Shown in pieces: positions 22,948-34,619 of a DNA stretch of 64,000 nucleotides (position 1 is its first letter; each line of letters starts with the position of its first letter). The DNA is from Warburgia ugandensis (Eukaryota; Streptophyta; Magnoliopsida; Canellales; Canellaceae). The position numbers and the translations under genes are program-made. The stretch spans positions 44,600,057 through 44,664,056 of the forward strand of contig CP141137.1 in NCBI GenBank assembly GCA_035236585.1. The letters are read 5' to 3'. The notes below the pieces were generated by a model. That model saw only the letters and a program-made list of their open reading frames with translations. It searched no databases and was not told the DNA's origin.

Positions 22948-24663
22948 TGTGACACCCCGGGTTTTAACATATGTTTTCCCATATTTATACGAAAATAGTA
23001 ATAATTTATTTATAGAAAATAGATGGGATCCCAGAACTTAAAACTCATAATTTAAAATTTGTTGCAGCGTCAAGCAAATACCATTTCAGAAAACCCCGAG
23101 GGTCATTTCACCTCAAAATCACACTGAAGAATAGAACGAAAAGTAACCGTTTTGAGCATGCTCACAAATTAAAACCACAATGAAATTTTTGCTACCGTAA
23201 AGATACGTAATAATGAAAGTTTCAAAGCTCCAGGGTCTGTCCAAGATCACCACGTCATCCATATATAAACATATAACCACTATACAGTGATATGGGTCTA
23301 ATCTATCAATATATACAATGGCTAAGGAGAATGCCAAAAAGCCAATACCAGGCCAACCAAAAGTAGACCACTCTATCGGTATCTGACAGTCTCTGTCCTC
23401 AAGCCCCCGTCCAACTCCACACTAGTCCACCTTCTTGCCTTTCTGACTGTCGCGCTCTGATTCTGAGGCATTGCAAAACAAAGCAATGCCTCAGCAAGCC
23501 ATGCTTGTGCAGGTGATATACATTCAAAATAACTCAATAAAATAAAGCATATGGCGCAAGGCATAAAGATCGAAACATGATCAACAATATATAAAGTCTT
23601 AAATCACACGATGAAGGATATACCATGTCCATGCAATAAATAAGATATCATCAACCATGATATCAGGATGTGCACAATCCGAGAAAATGTAGAAACATAT
23701 GAATGCATGTCAAAAGTATCAAACCTCATACACAGTCAAGCCCTATGAGTGTCTCACATACACTCACGGCAATGTAGGGTCAGCTCTCTATACCATCCGC
23801 TTTCACCCTTTCACCTTTTCACCCTTGCACCCTCACGGGACTCAGGCACTCACAGGAACTACGCGCACCACTTTTGTTTTCACCCTTTCACCCTCATAGG
23901 CACTCAGGCACTCATGAAAAGTCACGTTGCACACCCACTTTCACCCTCACGGGCACTCAGGCACTCATGGTGTGAAAAATCGCATCCTACCACAAGATCA
24001 ATAGTCTCAAATATTAAGTCAAAGTGACTCCCACATGTCAAGAAGACCACAATCAAGTGAATATAATGAAAAATATCAAAAACAGTCAATCTCATGCATA
24101 TGGTCATGCATAAATCACTTGTCTCAAAAACTCAAAGCACCAAATCGTCCTTTAAGAATCATGGAAAAATTATGAATGGAATCACCTACCTCAATATCGC
24201 AATATCCCCAAATAACATGTAACCAATATCAAGGGGTATGCCCTGATGTACCTGTCATGCCATAAATCATGTCATAGTTAACACATATAACCAAAATCTA
24301 AAGCATAATCATCTATTAATCAACTCGATCTGAATCATCTAATCGTATTTAGTAGTTTTGCTATTAAAAAGTTACTCCAAACTAGATTTTTGTCTTAAAC
24401 CTAGGTCCGCTTTATTGAGACGATCACAACGCCTCTTTCGGATTGTGATTTGGACCTCTGTAGCTCATAGAATCAAAGTTTAAAGGTTTAAAGGGTCAAA
24501 AAGACCAAAATCTAGCAAATGGGGCCCGCCGCACGTGCGCGCACTGCGCGTGCTCGGGCGCTTCTATCGAAGCACTTCGCATCAGAACCTGCTCCACGGG
24601 AGCGGGCGCTTCTGTGGACACGCTCTGCGCGTGGGGGACGGAACAGCGCACGTGGCCCGTTCC
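22948..24663 (-). repeat. L1 LTR, copy 1, partial
   Basis: Matches the LTR of copy 2 from 26746 and copy 3 from 52120. It contains a 12-bp perfect stem-loop (23463-23494), a short run of CACTCACGG-type tandem words (23800-23970) and a CpG- and GC-rich block (24519-24663). It ends where TRIM sequence starts. Confidence 0.75.
23463..23494. promoter_or_regulatory. Conserved LTR stem-loop
   Basis: CTGAGGCATTGC and GCAATGCCTCAG form a perfect 12-bp stem with an 8-base loop. The same hairpin occurs in L1 copies 2 and 3 (27261-27292, 52635-52666). Shorter versions at the matching place occur in L2 (37348-37374, 60773-60799) and L3 (35811-35841). Its role is unknown; LTR hairpins can act in polyadenylation, packaging or translation. 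Confidence 0.65.
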
Positions 24664-25251
24664 AAGCTCACCGCGTGGTCCAAGAAGGCTGGCAGGCTTC
24701 TAGGCAAGGTGAGGGACTGAGAGTTAGTCCCACATTGCTAGGGGGAAAGTTACTGGGCTCTTGATAAGAGTGATGAGGACTTCCCTTGCAACGAGGCATT
24801 TTCCCTGGGCAACTGGGGAAGAACAAAACCATGCGGGGGTGTATGGGCATTCCGGCATGGACAATATCGTTGCAGGGTGTGGGCCCTCGGGCTGTTACAA
24901 GTGGTATCAGAGCCAGACCCCGACCCAGTGTGGGTGGCTAGCCGCACGTGGGCCCTCATGTGTGGTAAGACACGCGAGGACGCATCTCCCCTAAGGGGGA
25001 GAGGTTGTGAAGCCTTGGCCGATGAGGGCGGGCCAAGAGGGCTGGCAGGCTTCTAAGCAAGGTGAGGGACTGAGAGTTAGTCCCACATCGCTAAGGGGAA
25101 AGTTACTGGGCTCTTGATAAGAGTGATGAGGACTTCCCTTGCAACGAGGCCTTTTCCCTGGGCAACTGGGGAAGAACAAAATCGTACGGGGTGTATGGGC
25201 ATTCCGGCATGGACAATATCGTTGTAGGGTGTGGGCCCTCGGGCTGTTACA
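24664..25251 (+). mobile_element. TRIM (miniature LTR retrotransposon), 5' LTR slightly truncated
   Basis: The 3' LTR at 25006-25251 (246 bases, TG...CA) has a near-identical partner ending at 24899 that lacks its first few dozen bases. Between them lie only 106 bases: a primer site TGGTATCAGAGCC (24902-24914) and a purine-rich tract AAGGGGGAGAGG just before the 3' LTR. There is no room for a protein, which is the definition of a TRIM. It would depend on another element's enzymes. Confidence 0.85.
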
Positions 25252-25849
25252 CACTCTCTCTCTCTCTCTCTGAATTTAATCTGTGAAGCTCTGATGGTTT
25301 GATAGATGGACTCATGACAAGGAAACTAGAAAGACAATCCATGCCATACAATTTATTCATTATTAAAAATAGAAAAGCCCAATATGCTTTCTAAAGAAAT
25401 AATGCAGCAACATTAGTACCCAAAAATAAAAATAAAAAAATGGAAAAGCAACAATATTAAAGCACATACATAGGGAAGGAAGAAAACACATTGATCCCCT
25501 TATTAATTTTTGTGATGTTTATGATTTTAAATTGAAATTCAGGTGGTCAGTAATCCATCTCTAACCAACAAATTCTAGCGTTGCACTTGCAACTCGTATA
25601 CATTAAGAATTTCGATATCTACCATCCATATGAGAAGTGACATGTTCGTAGCAAATATCACACTAGAAGATGTAGTCTTAATGCAGATTCAAGTCTAAGC
25701 TGGCCACCAAAAATCAAGCATTACAAGTTAAACCTTGATTCCCTATTTAAGAAAGCAAGGGTCGCACTGACATTGAAGGGCTGACTCACCTCTCCTCTAC
25801 TCTGTCTCGAATCCCTCTCAAGCATCGCAGCCTGATCTGCCACCAATGT

Positions 25850-26633
25850 CATCGTAGTCGGGTATGCTATCAATACTTCGTGCCTCAACTATGGTACTAA
25901 CCCGTCGATGAATCTATCTGCTGCCTCTTGCTCTGAGGCAAAAGGGGTATCTGCAAATCTGCGCAGCCTAGTAAATTGGTTCAAGTACTGCTGAATCGTA
26001 AGGCTCCCCTGTGTCAATGCGGAGAACTCCCTGTTCATGGCATGCAGAGCATGAGGAGGGAAATACTGTGCATCAAATATCTTTCAAAAATCCTGCCAGG
26101 AGAATGGCGCTGAAGATGGGGGACATATATGCTATTGGGTCTTCTACCAAAACCCGGCTTCCCTGACCAATAAGTACGAAGCCAATCTAATCTGATCCTC
26201 AGGTGCAATCTCCATCCCTGTAAAAGCCTTCTCTACCTCGAACAACCATCTCTCTACTGCTGTTGGCTCCCCTTCCTCATGAAAGCTAGGAACCATCCTT
26301 TGAAACCTCTCGAGCTACTTTGCTGGTGGAACACGCATGCTCGAGCATCCTCCCTCAGCAACTACTTGTGTGGGCACCATCGGTGCTACATGGGACGACT
26401 GTGCTGCTGAGTCCTCTGGGACTGCTACATTCGCCGCCGGGTGGACAAGGTGTAAGGCCTGCACCTCTGCCCTAACCTGCCTTGAAATATGCTCTGTGAG
26501 GCTTGGTAAGAGGCTCTCAACTACACAAGCCGCGATGTCTGCCTCCTGCCCCCTTACTCTGGTGTAGCGGTAGGGATAACAGGGGTGGCAACTGGTGGAG
26601 CAGGGGTAGACTTGGTCCTTCGTCGAGGAGCAT
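25850..26633 (-). pseudogene. Gag pseudogene of L1 copy 2
   Basis: Homologous to 22027-22815. The start region has lost one base relative to copies 1 and 3 (ATGCTCCTC in place of ATGGCTCCTC), which throws the frame at once, and further substitutions follow. The blocks for the gag domain can be recognised but no long frame remains. Confidence 0.75.
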
Positions 26634-26745
26634 CTGTTAACAACATATAACCCATGGTATAAGCATTTCTCGTTTCTCAGTCTAAGCCAACAATGAATGG
26701 GCTATCATGGTGATGATGGACTACGCCTGAGCTCTGATACCAAAC

Positions 26746-29700
26746 TGTAACACTCCAGGTTTTAACATCTGTTTTTCCATATTTATACGAAAATAGTAAT
26801 AATTTATTTATAGAAAATAGATGGTATCCCAGAACTTAAAACTCATAATTTAAAATTTGTCACATCGTCAAGCAAATACCATTTCAGAAAACCCCGAGGG
26901 TCATTTCACCTCAAAATCACACTGAAGAACAGAACGAAAAGTAACCATTTTGAGCATGCTCAGAAATTAAAACCACAATAAAAATTTTGCTACTATAAAG
27001 ATATGTAATAATGAAAGTTCCAAAGCTTTAGGATTTGTCCAAGATCACCACGTTATCCATGTATAAACATATAACTACTATATAGTGATATGGGTCTAAT
27101 CTATTAATATATACAATGGCTAAGGAGAATGCCAAAAAGCCAATACTAGTCCAACCAAAAGTAGACCACTCTATCGGTATCTGACAGTCTCTGTCCTCAA
27201 GCCCCCGTCCAACTCCATGCTAGTCTACCTTCTTGCCTTTCTGACTGTTGCGCTCTGATTCTTAGGCATTGCAAAATAAAGCAATGCCTCAGCAAGCCAT
27301 GCTTGTGCAGGTGATATACATTCAAAATAACTCAATAAAACAAAGCATGTGGCGTAAGGCATAAAGATTGAAAGATAATCAACAATATATAAAGTCTTAA
27401 CTCACACGATGAAGGACATACCATATCCATGCAATAAATAAGATATTATCAACCATGATATCAGGACATGCACAATCTGAGAAAATCTAGAAACACATGA
27501 ATGCATGTCAAAAGTATTAAACCTCATACATAGTCAAGCCCTGTGAGTGTCTCACATACACTCACGGCAATGTGGGGTCAGCTCTCTGTACCATCCGCTA
27601 TCACCCTTGCACCCTCATAGGTACTCAGGCACTCAAGCACTCACGGGAACTATGTGCACCACTTTCGCTTTCACCCTTTCACCCTCACAGGCACTCACGG
27701 TGTGAAAAATCGCATCCTACCACAGGATCAATAGTCTCAAATATCAAGTGAGAGCGACTCCCACATGTCAAGAAGACCACAATCAAGTGAATATAATGAA
27801 AAATACCAAAAACAGTCAATCTCATGCATATGGTCATGCATAAATCACATGCCTCAAAAACTCAAAGCACCAAATCGTCCTTTAAGAATCATGGAAAAAT
27901 TATGAATGAAATCACCTAACTCAATATCCCAATATCTCCAAACAACACGTAACCAATATCAAGGGGTATGCCCTGATGTACCTGTCATGCCATAAATCAT
28001 GTCATGGTTAACACATATAACCAAAATCTAAGGACTGATCATCTATTGATTAGCTCAATCTGAATAATCTAATAACATTTAGTAGTTTTGCTATTAAAAA
28101 GTTACTCCAAACTAGATTTTTGTCTTAAATCTAGGTCCGCCTTGTTGAGAAGATCAGAACGCCTATTTCCGATCGTGATTTGGACCTTTGTAACTCCTCG
28201 AATCAAAGTTTAAAGGTTTAAAGGGTCAAAAAGACCAAAATCCAGCAAATGGGGCCCACCGCATGTGCGCTCACTGCACGTGCCGGGTGCTTCTGTGGAA
28301 GGGCTTCGCGTCAGAACTCGCTCTAGGGGAGCGGGCGCTTCTGTGGACGCGCTCGGGATGGAACAGCGCGCGTGGTGCCTTCCAGGGTCACCGCGTGGTG
28401 CGCACGGGTCACACCACGTGCCCTGTGCGTGGCGTGCCCTTGTCACGCCACATGGCATGCCATGGACCATGTGTTTTCCCTCGTTCAGGTCGCCATTGCC
28501 GAAGACGAGGACTGGACTAGTTCGCCATCGCCGGCGACCCCAGGTGCTCCGTTTTTTGTGATTTTTACACCTCCCAGTCTAGTTTTTCATGTACATTCCA
28601 TTTCCACCTTCCACTTTCCCAAATCCCACCAAAATCAATTGTTTTTTCACGATTTTTGACACGTTTTCAAAAACTCCCACACTACGGTTTTTTGTGTTTT
28701 TCGACATCCCTAGCCGTCCGATCGTCATGAAATTTTGTGGGTCCTTTCCCCTCCTCATCATACACAATGTGAATGGTCTAGATCTAAATATGACACCGTC
28801 TCTTCCAATTTTTTTTACGCAAAACAGTAAGCACAAATTTTTGCCAAAACCTACATATTCATGCCTTTTTCCAGCGTTTACAAGTGCATAAACCTTGAAA
28901 TTAACATAGAAGGGCAGGGTGGAGTGATCTTACCTCGTTCCCGGCTGTTCAAGGGTGGAGAAATCCCCCTCCCCAGTGCGTGATTGTCCACATGAAGGCA
29001 GAGACAATTAGAGAGAGGAGAGTGCGTTTTGAGAACTCTCTCTCTTCTCCTTACCTTATATTTTTATTTTATTTTATTTTTTTGTTTTATTATATTATAT
29101 TTTTTAGTTATTTTATTATATTTATTTTCTCGTTTAAAAACAAAAAAAAAATGTTACAAATGTCCACCTAAAAATCGATGAACCCTATCATCTAGCTAGG
29201 AAGAAGATTGGATAGTATTTAGGTCCTCTCTCCCACTCTCCTCTTCACCTTCATTTTTCCCATTTCATTTCCATGGTTTACTTTTTTTTTTTCGATGAGC
29301 TACGTTGGTGAAAAACCCATCGGATTCAATGAGTACAATAAGAGGAATGATATTGGATCGAAAATCCAAACTGTTCATTGAGTGTTTTTGAGTGAAGTCC
29401 CTTTGGTTTCATGAAGATCCGTTAAGGAATGGCACCACAATCTGCAAAAAATAGTAATGGCGGTAAGTTCTAAAAATTCTTGAAAATTTTGGCAAAAAGA
29501 AATAGTTATTTAGTAGAAATTGAAGAGGAAAAACATTGAAAAACTAAAATTTAGCTCATTTTGAACATTCCCATGAAAGCTCTCTCAAGATGGTAAAGGG
29601 CTGCCTAGTTCTTTGGAACTAGGGTAGAACAGACCAAGATGGTAAACCCCAAGGGTTTGGTTGCCTTATTTATGATACTCATAGTGGGCCTCCCAAGATG

Positions 29701-30761
29701 GTAAACCTTGAGGGAGATGGCTACTGAATCATGGTGATGATGTCATGCTAGTTTACCATTGTTGAGGAAACCATTAAATGAATATGTGGCTTTGTTGAAT
29801 ATTATACTTATAGTTTTGCATCTTTAAATTGGAATAAAGTTCATAACTTAGTTACTTGTCTGCTAAAATAGAAGTGAATGTCCTGTGGTTGGACATGAAT
29901 AGGGGAAGTGATATTGCATGGACTTAATTGCATACTTTGAGCATCCTATAGTTGGACATGATTTAGAAGTTGATATCGCATGGGTGGTTTGCATGCTATG
30001 TTTATTGCTTCATAGTTGAATTTGGAATAAGCAGTAATTCAATTCTGCATGCTAGTAACTTTGTTGATGACTGGATAAAGTGGAAATGAATGCCTCATAG
30101 TTATATTTGAAAGTGCAGTTGAGTTAAGCTCAACGAGAATAGTAGGATATGCATGGGTTTAGTTCTTTTCCCTTACTGGGCTTCGTAACTCACCTTATTA
30201 TTTTGCAGGTACCAGTCAAGCGGATAAGGGGAAGGTTATTGAATGAAATGAAGAAAGCTTAACTGAAGATGTACAATTTTGTACTACATATATATGCTTA
30301 TGCCAAGTATGAGTTATGTCTTATTATTTGACCATTAGCCCTATGCATTCTGTATATTTTATGTTGATTGTGCCTGTATGGGATTTACTTACACTTTGAG
30401 CTAGCAAGTAGATAATTCAGTGATGTTTTATAATTAATTTTATGGAGACTGAGTCTCCTTTAGGGGTTTTATAATTGTTATATTGTCTATCAGGTAAACT
30501 GCATTGCATGGTTAAATGCGTAAGTTCAAAAAATAGGGGAGACTCTACCGAAATTTTGGTAAAACTTAGTAGTTAAAAGAGAAGAAGATTTTATTAGTTA
30601 AATTCATAAGTGCATAGGACAGGAGCACTTAGCTCTCTCAATACTTCCATTGTGATATATATTATGAAAAAAAAAAGAAAGAAGGCCACGTAGGCCTTGC
30701 TAGGCCCAATTACTATGCTTGATTATGTTAAATTGCGGCCTCAGGGATTGGGGTCGCGACA
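26746..30761 (-). repeat. L1 LTR, copy 2 (about 4 kb)
   Basis: Bounded by TG...CA ends with a primer site directly beside its 3' end. It includes the stem-loop at 27261-27292 (one mismatch), a GC-rich block (28250-28530), an AT-rich region with a poly-A tract (29050-29160) and three CAAGATGGTAAA motifs (29590-29705). No open frame in it is conserved between copies. Confidence 0.75.
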
Positions 30762-30806
30762 TGATAACTTGGCCCTTTACATTCATAGAGCAATTTGTTT
30801 CAAAGA

Positions 30807-30808
<2 letters not shown>

Positions 30809-30887
<79 letters not shown>
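30809..30887. repeat. (CT)n microsatellite
   Basis: About 79 bases of CT dinucleotides. It directly precedes a TATG tetranucleotide tract. Long open frames overlapping it on both strands are artefacts of the repeat. Confidence 0.95.
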
Positions 30888-30891
<4 letters not shown>

Positions 30892-30940
30892 GTATGTATG
30901 TATGTATGTATGTATGTATGTATGTATGTATGTATGTATG
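30888..30940. repeat. (TATG)n microsatellite
   Basis: About 13 copies of TATG follow the CT tract, making a compound microsatellite that is probably variable between individuals. Confidence 0.95.
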
Positions 30941-31034
30941 TGTAGATAGAAAGAAATTGCATCCTCCAAAACAATTTTTGCAACTTGAATCTCTATTCAA
31001 TTTGTCCATGACATGGAAAAGCCTAGCAACACAA

Positions 31035-32410
31035 TGTCACATTGGTCATGCAATCACACCCATTCACTGTTAACAGCATCGTTGGGCCTAAGATCCCATC
31101 TTGTTGGCTAAGATTGTCAGACCACATCTGGAATTGTGTGTATCCAGTATCCAGAGACCACCCACTATAGCCCTCCACGACGATTATGGATATGTCCTCG
31201 AAAGGGTATCGTGAACACCTCCACTGGCCATCCCAATTTACCACAGCAGTCGAGGAAGGGACAATGCCATTTTGGCAGCAATACCATCCACCTTTGGTGG
31301 TTAGAGGCTGAGAGGCCAACCCTGTACATAAACAACTTCTCAGCATAGTACCCACCAAGCTCAATAGCCTAAAATGCATATATAAATAATCCAGATCTCA
31401 ATCATCATAAATCAGGCAATTTATGCAATTATTTTCAAAACATGGGAGCAATGCATAAAATCTGTTCATGCCATTAATCGCATTCAAGTCCATAGATCAT
31501 GAAGACAATTCTGCATGCTTGTATAAGAACATCATATCTCAAAAAGCATACTAAATACGGTAATAAGGTCAAGTAAATCACTTAAGGTTTGGAATGCATT
31601 TGAAAACTTAGTAGTATCAAACTACCTACCTCGATGTCTCTTGAATCGCGTTCTTCATTACTCAACCCTGAGTCACCTTTGTGAAACCCTGGTTATTAAT
31701 TGATAATAAGGATTCAAGTATCATTTTCCATCCTTTATAGATTATTAATTAGATTTATAGATTAACGGCTAGATCTGCATTTTTGGATCACAAATCCTTG
31801 CTTAACGCATTTCTAGGCTAGATCTCACATATAGATCTACTATTTAATGATTAGATTGCCTTCAATAACTTTTATGTTATCAAGATCATGTGATTGAATG
31901 GTCAGATCTCATAGATTGCTTATCTTGATGTTTAGAACAAGTTTGTACTTGATTTAAATGGTTAGATTTTATAATTCAAGGATGAATACATGAAATTTAG
32001 GGTTGATCCTAAGCTATTAATCTCCTTACACCTATAATGAATCAATTAATGAGATCTGATCATCTTTGACATTGTTAATCTACAAGATTTCTATAGTTTT
32101 TAGGCTATAGTTTAGTAAATAGTCCTATAATCCTAACTTTTATAGTTTCATTAGGTCCGTGTCGTCAATATGAACACAACGGTTCTTTCAGATTGTCGAT
32201 CAGAGTTATATAGTCTCCTTAATTTCATTTTTAGTGTCTCGAATCAACGGATGAACCAGATTTGTCCATATAGGGCTCGCGCATCACGGTTCCCAAGATG
32301 CGCGTGCGTCTCGGTCGAACCAAGACCGAGCTCATGTGCGTGTGCATGCCCGAATGATGCTCCAAAGCGTGCGTCCTGGACAGCATCACGCAAGTACATT
32401 TTAGCGCATA
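31035..32410. repeat. L3 LTR-like repeat, copy 2, with no CACTA insertion
   Basis: From about 31195 it matches 320-500 and 47930-48100 (GTGAACACCTCC, CACCTTTGGTGGTTA). Before that point it matches 36410-36474. It therefore shows the uninterrupted order of the repeat across the site where other copies carry CACTA ends. It is more diverged than the other copies and non-coding. Confidence 0.65.
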
Positions 32411-32419
32411 TCAAGGTCT

Positions 32420-34265
32420 ACTTGGATGGGGCGGCCTGATCTGGACCTTCTAACCATCCCAACCCTACTCTCCCTTCGAAAATTACGTTCCATATATTCT
32501 GTCTTAGTTCGTTTAATTTTAAATCCTTCAGATTCTAATGCTTCTCTCCATAACTCTAGCTTTATGTTTACACCCTCCCTTGTCTCATCAAGTAAGACTA
32601 TATCATCTGCAAATAGCATGCACCAGGGAATCTCCTCGTGTAAATGTTTTGTTAACTCATCCATAACTAATATGAAGAGGTATTGACTTGATGCCGATCC
32701 TTAGTGCAATCCTATAGTGACAGGAAAATCACCAATCACGCCACTAGTAGGCTTAACATTTGTTACCACTCCCTCATACATATATTTAATTATGTCTATA
32801 TACCCCTTAGAAACCGCCTTGCCACCCAATACCCTCCATATTAACTCTTTAAGGACTCTATCATAAGATTTCTCTAAGTCGATAAAGACCATATGTAAGT
32901 CTTTCCTCCTCTCCCTATATTTCTCTACTAATTGTCTTAATAAGAAAATAGCTTCCATGGTAGACCTCCCAGGCATGAAATCAAACTAATTTCCCGATAC
33001 ACTTGTTTCATGTCGTAACCTCTTCTCAATCACTCTTTCAAAAAGTTTCATGGTGTGGCTTGTAAGTTTGATCCCTCGATAATTAGTATAGCTCTGTATG
33101 TCTCCTTTATTCTTATAGATTGCTATAATAGAGCTTTCCCTCCACTCATCAGGCATTTTAATCTTGTTAAACAACTTGGTCAACCAAACTACCCCAATAT
33201 CTCCCATATGCTTCCAAACCTCTATTGGTACACCATCTGGCCCCATGGCCTTTCCTGATTTCATCTTTTTCAAGGCCTCTTTTACTTCAGGTATTCTAAT
33301 CCTACGTTCATATCTATAATATCCAATTTTATTTAGATTTATAGTATTTTCAATCCCTATATTCTTAGAGTCATTGTCATTTAACAATTTTTGAAAGTAT
33401 GTTTCCCACCTTTGTTTGATCTCATCTTCTTTGACTAATACCCTTTGATCATCGCTTCTAATACACCTAACATGATCTAAGTCCTTACCCTTCTATTCTC
33501 TTACTTTTGCAAGTTTAAACACATCTTTCTCACCTTCTCTTGTTCCTAATTTATTATAGAGCTCATCATATGCTTTAAGTTTAGCCTTACTTACTATTCT
33601 CTTAGCAGTGTTTTTAGCATTCTTATATTGTTCATAATTTTCATAATTTCTAATCTTCTACCAAGCTTTAAAACCTATCCGCTTTTCTTTAATAACTTTT
33701 TGCACTGTTTCACTCCACCACCATGTTTCCTTTGCTAATAGCTTTTTACCTTTAGATACTCTTAAGACATCTTTTGGCACTTTCTTAATGGACTCAGCCA
33801 TATTAGTCCACATGGTATTTACTTCTGTTTTATAGTTCCCATTTCCTTCTACCATCAACTTATATTTTAATGAGGTTATTTTCTCTCCTTTGAAGTTCCA
33901 CCACTTAGTTTTTGGATACAAGCGATGTTGACTCTCCTACATTTCATCACGTCTATTAACTCCAAACTCTTACATGTCAATGTCCCTATATTCCATGTAG
34001 CGATGCGAATCTTATGTTCTGAAGATACCCTATTTACTACTGCCTTTCTCAACCTCCATGGTATGAACCCATGTCCACTTTTCACTGCACCTGGGTTCTG
34101 ATGCAGCGTGTCACTTCCGAGGGGACGCTCTAGCAGCCCTTGCCCACTTTTCACTACACCTAGGATCCAATGTAGCGCGTCGCTTCTGGGAGAGCGCCCT
34201 AGCAACCCTTGCCTATTTTTCACCGCACCTAGGATCCGATGCATTGCGTCGCTTATGGGGAATGC
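32420..34265 (-). pseudogene. RTE-type LINE: endonuclease remnant plus reverse transcriptase, broken
   Basis: Read on the minus strand: a tandem-repeated leader (34068-34265); the start of an AP-type endonuclease (RIATWNIGTLTCKS, near 34010); a jump near 33920 to the linker (PKTKWWNFKGEK, ETWWWSETVQ); then reverse transcriptase blocks KSGKAMGPDGVPIE, NYRGIKL, MPGRSTMEAIF and MVFIDLEKSYDRV, and the catalytic FADD in CMLFADDIVLLDE. Most of the endonuclease is deleted. In-frame stops follow VSGN (near 32985), GLH (near 32703) and KVRE (near 33495), two of which look like Gln to stop changes. Such LINEs copy their RNA into a nick made by the endonuclease, so this copy is inactive. The style of the reverse transcriptase suggests the RTE clade. 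Confidence 0.85.
34068..34265 (-). repeat. Three tandem repeats in the LINE leader
   Basis: Three copies of a unit of about 67 bases, each containing CTTTTCACTGCACCTGGG-like and GCGTCGCTTC-like words, precede the endonuclease start. Repeated leaders are known in non-LTR elements and often carry the promoter. Confidence 0.75.
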
Positions 34266-34328
34266 CCTAGCTTGAGAGAATGTCAGTTCTTGATTCATGT
34301 CATATTGGGGTTGCTATAGTTTTAAAAA

Positions 34329-34575
34329 GCTGAAGATGTTTTCATTTCTTCCTTACAAAGTAATACAAATGCATATTCGTTAACAAGTAGAAAAGAAATA
34401 ACAAAATCATCTTCAGCTTAACCCTTGCCGGCTAGTTACTTGACGCAAGGGTGGCTGTATTTTAAGAAGCTGGAGATGATTTTCATTTCTTCCTCACAAA
34501 CTAATATACAAATGCATATTCATTTGTAAGAAATAAATAACAGAATCATCTTCAACTTCCCCCTTGCTGGCTGGC
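34329..34575. repeat. Tandem duplication of a foldback unit (period about 140)
   Basis: Two units begin GCTGAAGATG (34329) and GCTGGAGATG (34469). Each contains the inverted complement (CATCTTCAGC at 34408-34417, CATCTTCAAC at 34547-34556) and ends with a CTTGCYGGCT...TGACGCAAG block. Non-coding, class unknown. Confidence 0.6.
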
Positions 34576-34619
34576 ACCTGACGCAAGACCCTCCTCCTTC
34601 TTCATCCGGGCTTAAAAAT

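Larger units (their letters stand above)
21340..24663 (-). mobile_element. L1 gypsy-like retroelement copy 1 (LTR truncated)
   Basis: Read on the minus strand: an LTR ending at 22948 (GGGGTGTCACA), three bases, a primer-binding site TGGTATCAGAGC (22933-22944, matching the 3' end of initiator Met tRNA), a leader, gag (22815-22027), then about 0.65 kb of non-coding sequence ending at the CT tract. No protease, reverse transcriptase or integrase follows in any of the three copies, so this is a gag-only derivative. The LTR is cut at about 24663 where TRIM sequence begins. Confidence 0.75.
25252..30761 (-). mobile_element. L1 gypsy-like retroelement copy 2 with very long LTR
   Basis: Same order as copy 1. 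The LTR runs on the minus strand from 30761 (TGTCGCGACCCC) to 26746 (GGAGTGTTACA), about 4.0 kb. The primer site (26731-26742), leader, decayed gag and a non-coding tail follow, down to a short CT tract at 25252. No pol genes and no second LTR are seen. Copy 2 appears to lack an internal piece of the LTR (at about 29590) that is present near 58120-59300. Confidence 0.75.

Noticed and set aside
24902..24914. A tRNA-related sequence
   Set aside because: It is the short complement of the initiator tRNA end acting as primer site, not a tRNA gene.
28210..28659. Overlapping open frames in the GC-rich LTR block
   Set aside because: Frames are open because of high GC content and are not conserved in the homologous blocks at 24519 and 53620.
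30697..31073. Several overlapping open frames on both strands
   Set aside because: Translations of the CT and TATG microsatellites in different frames.
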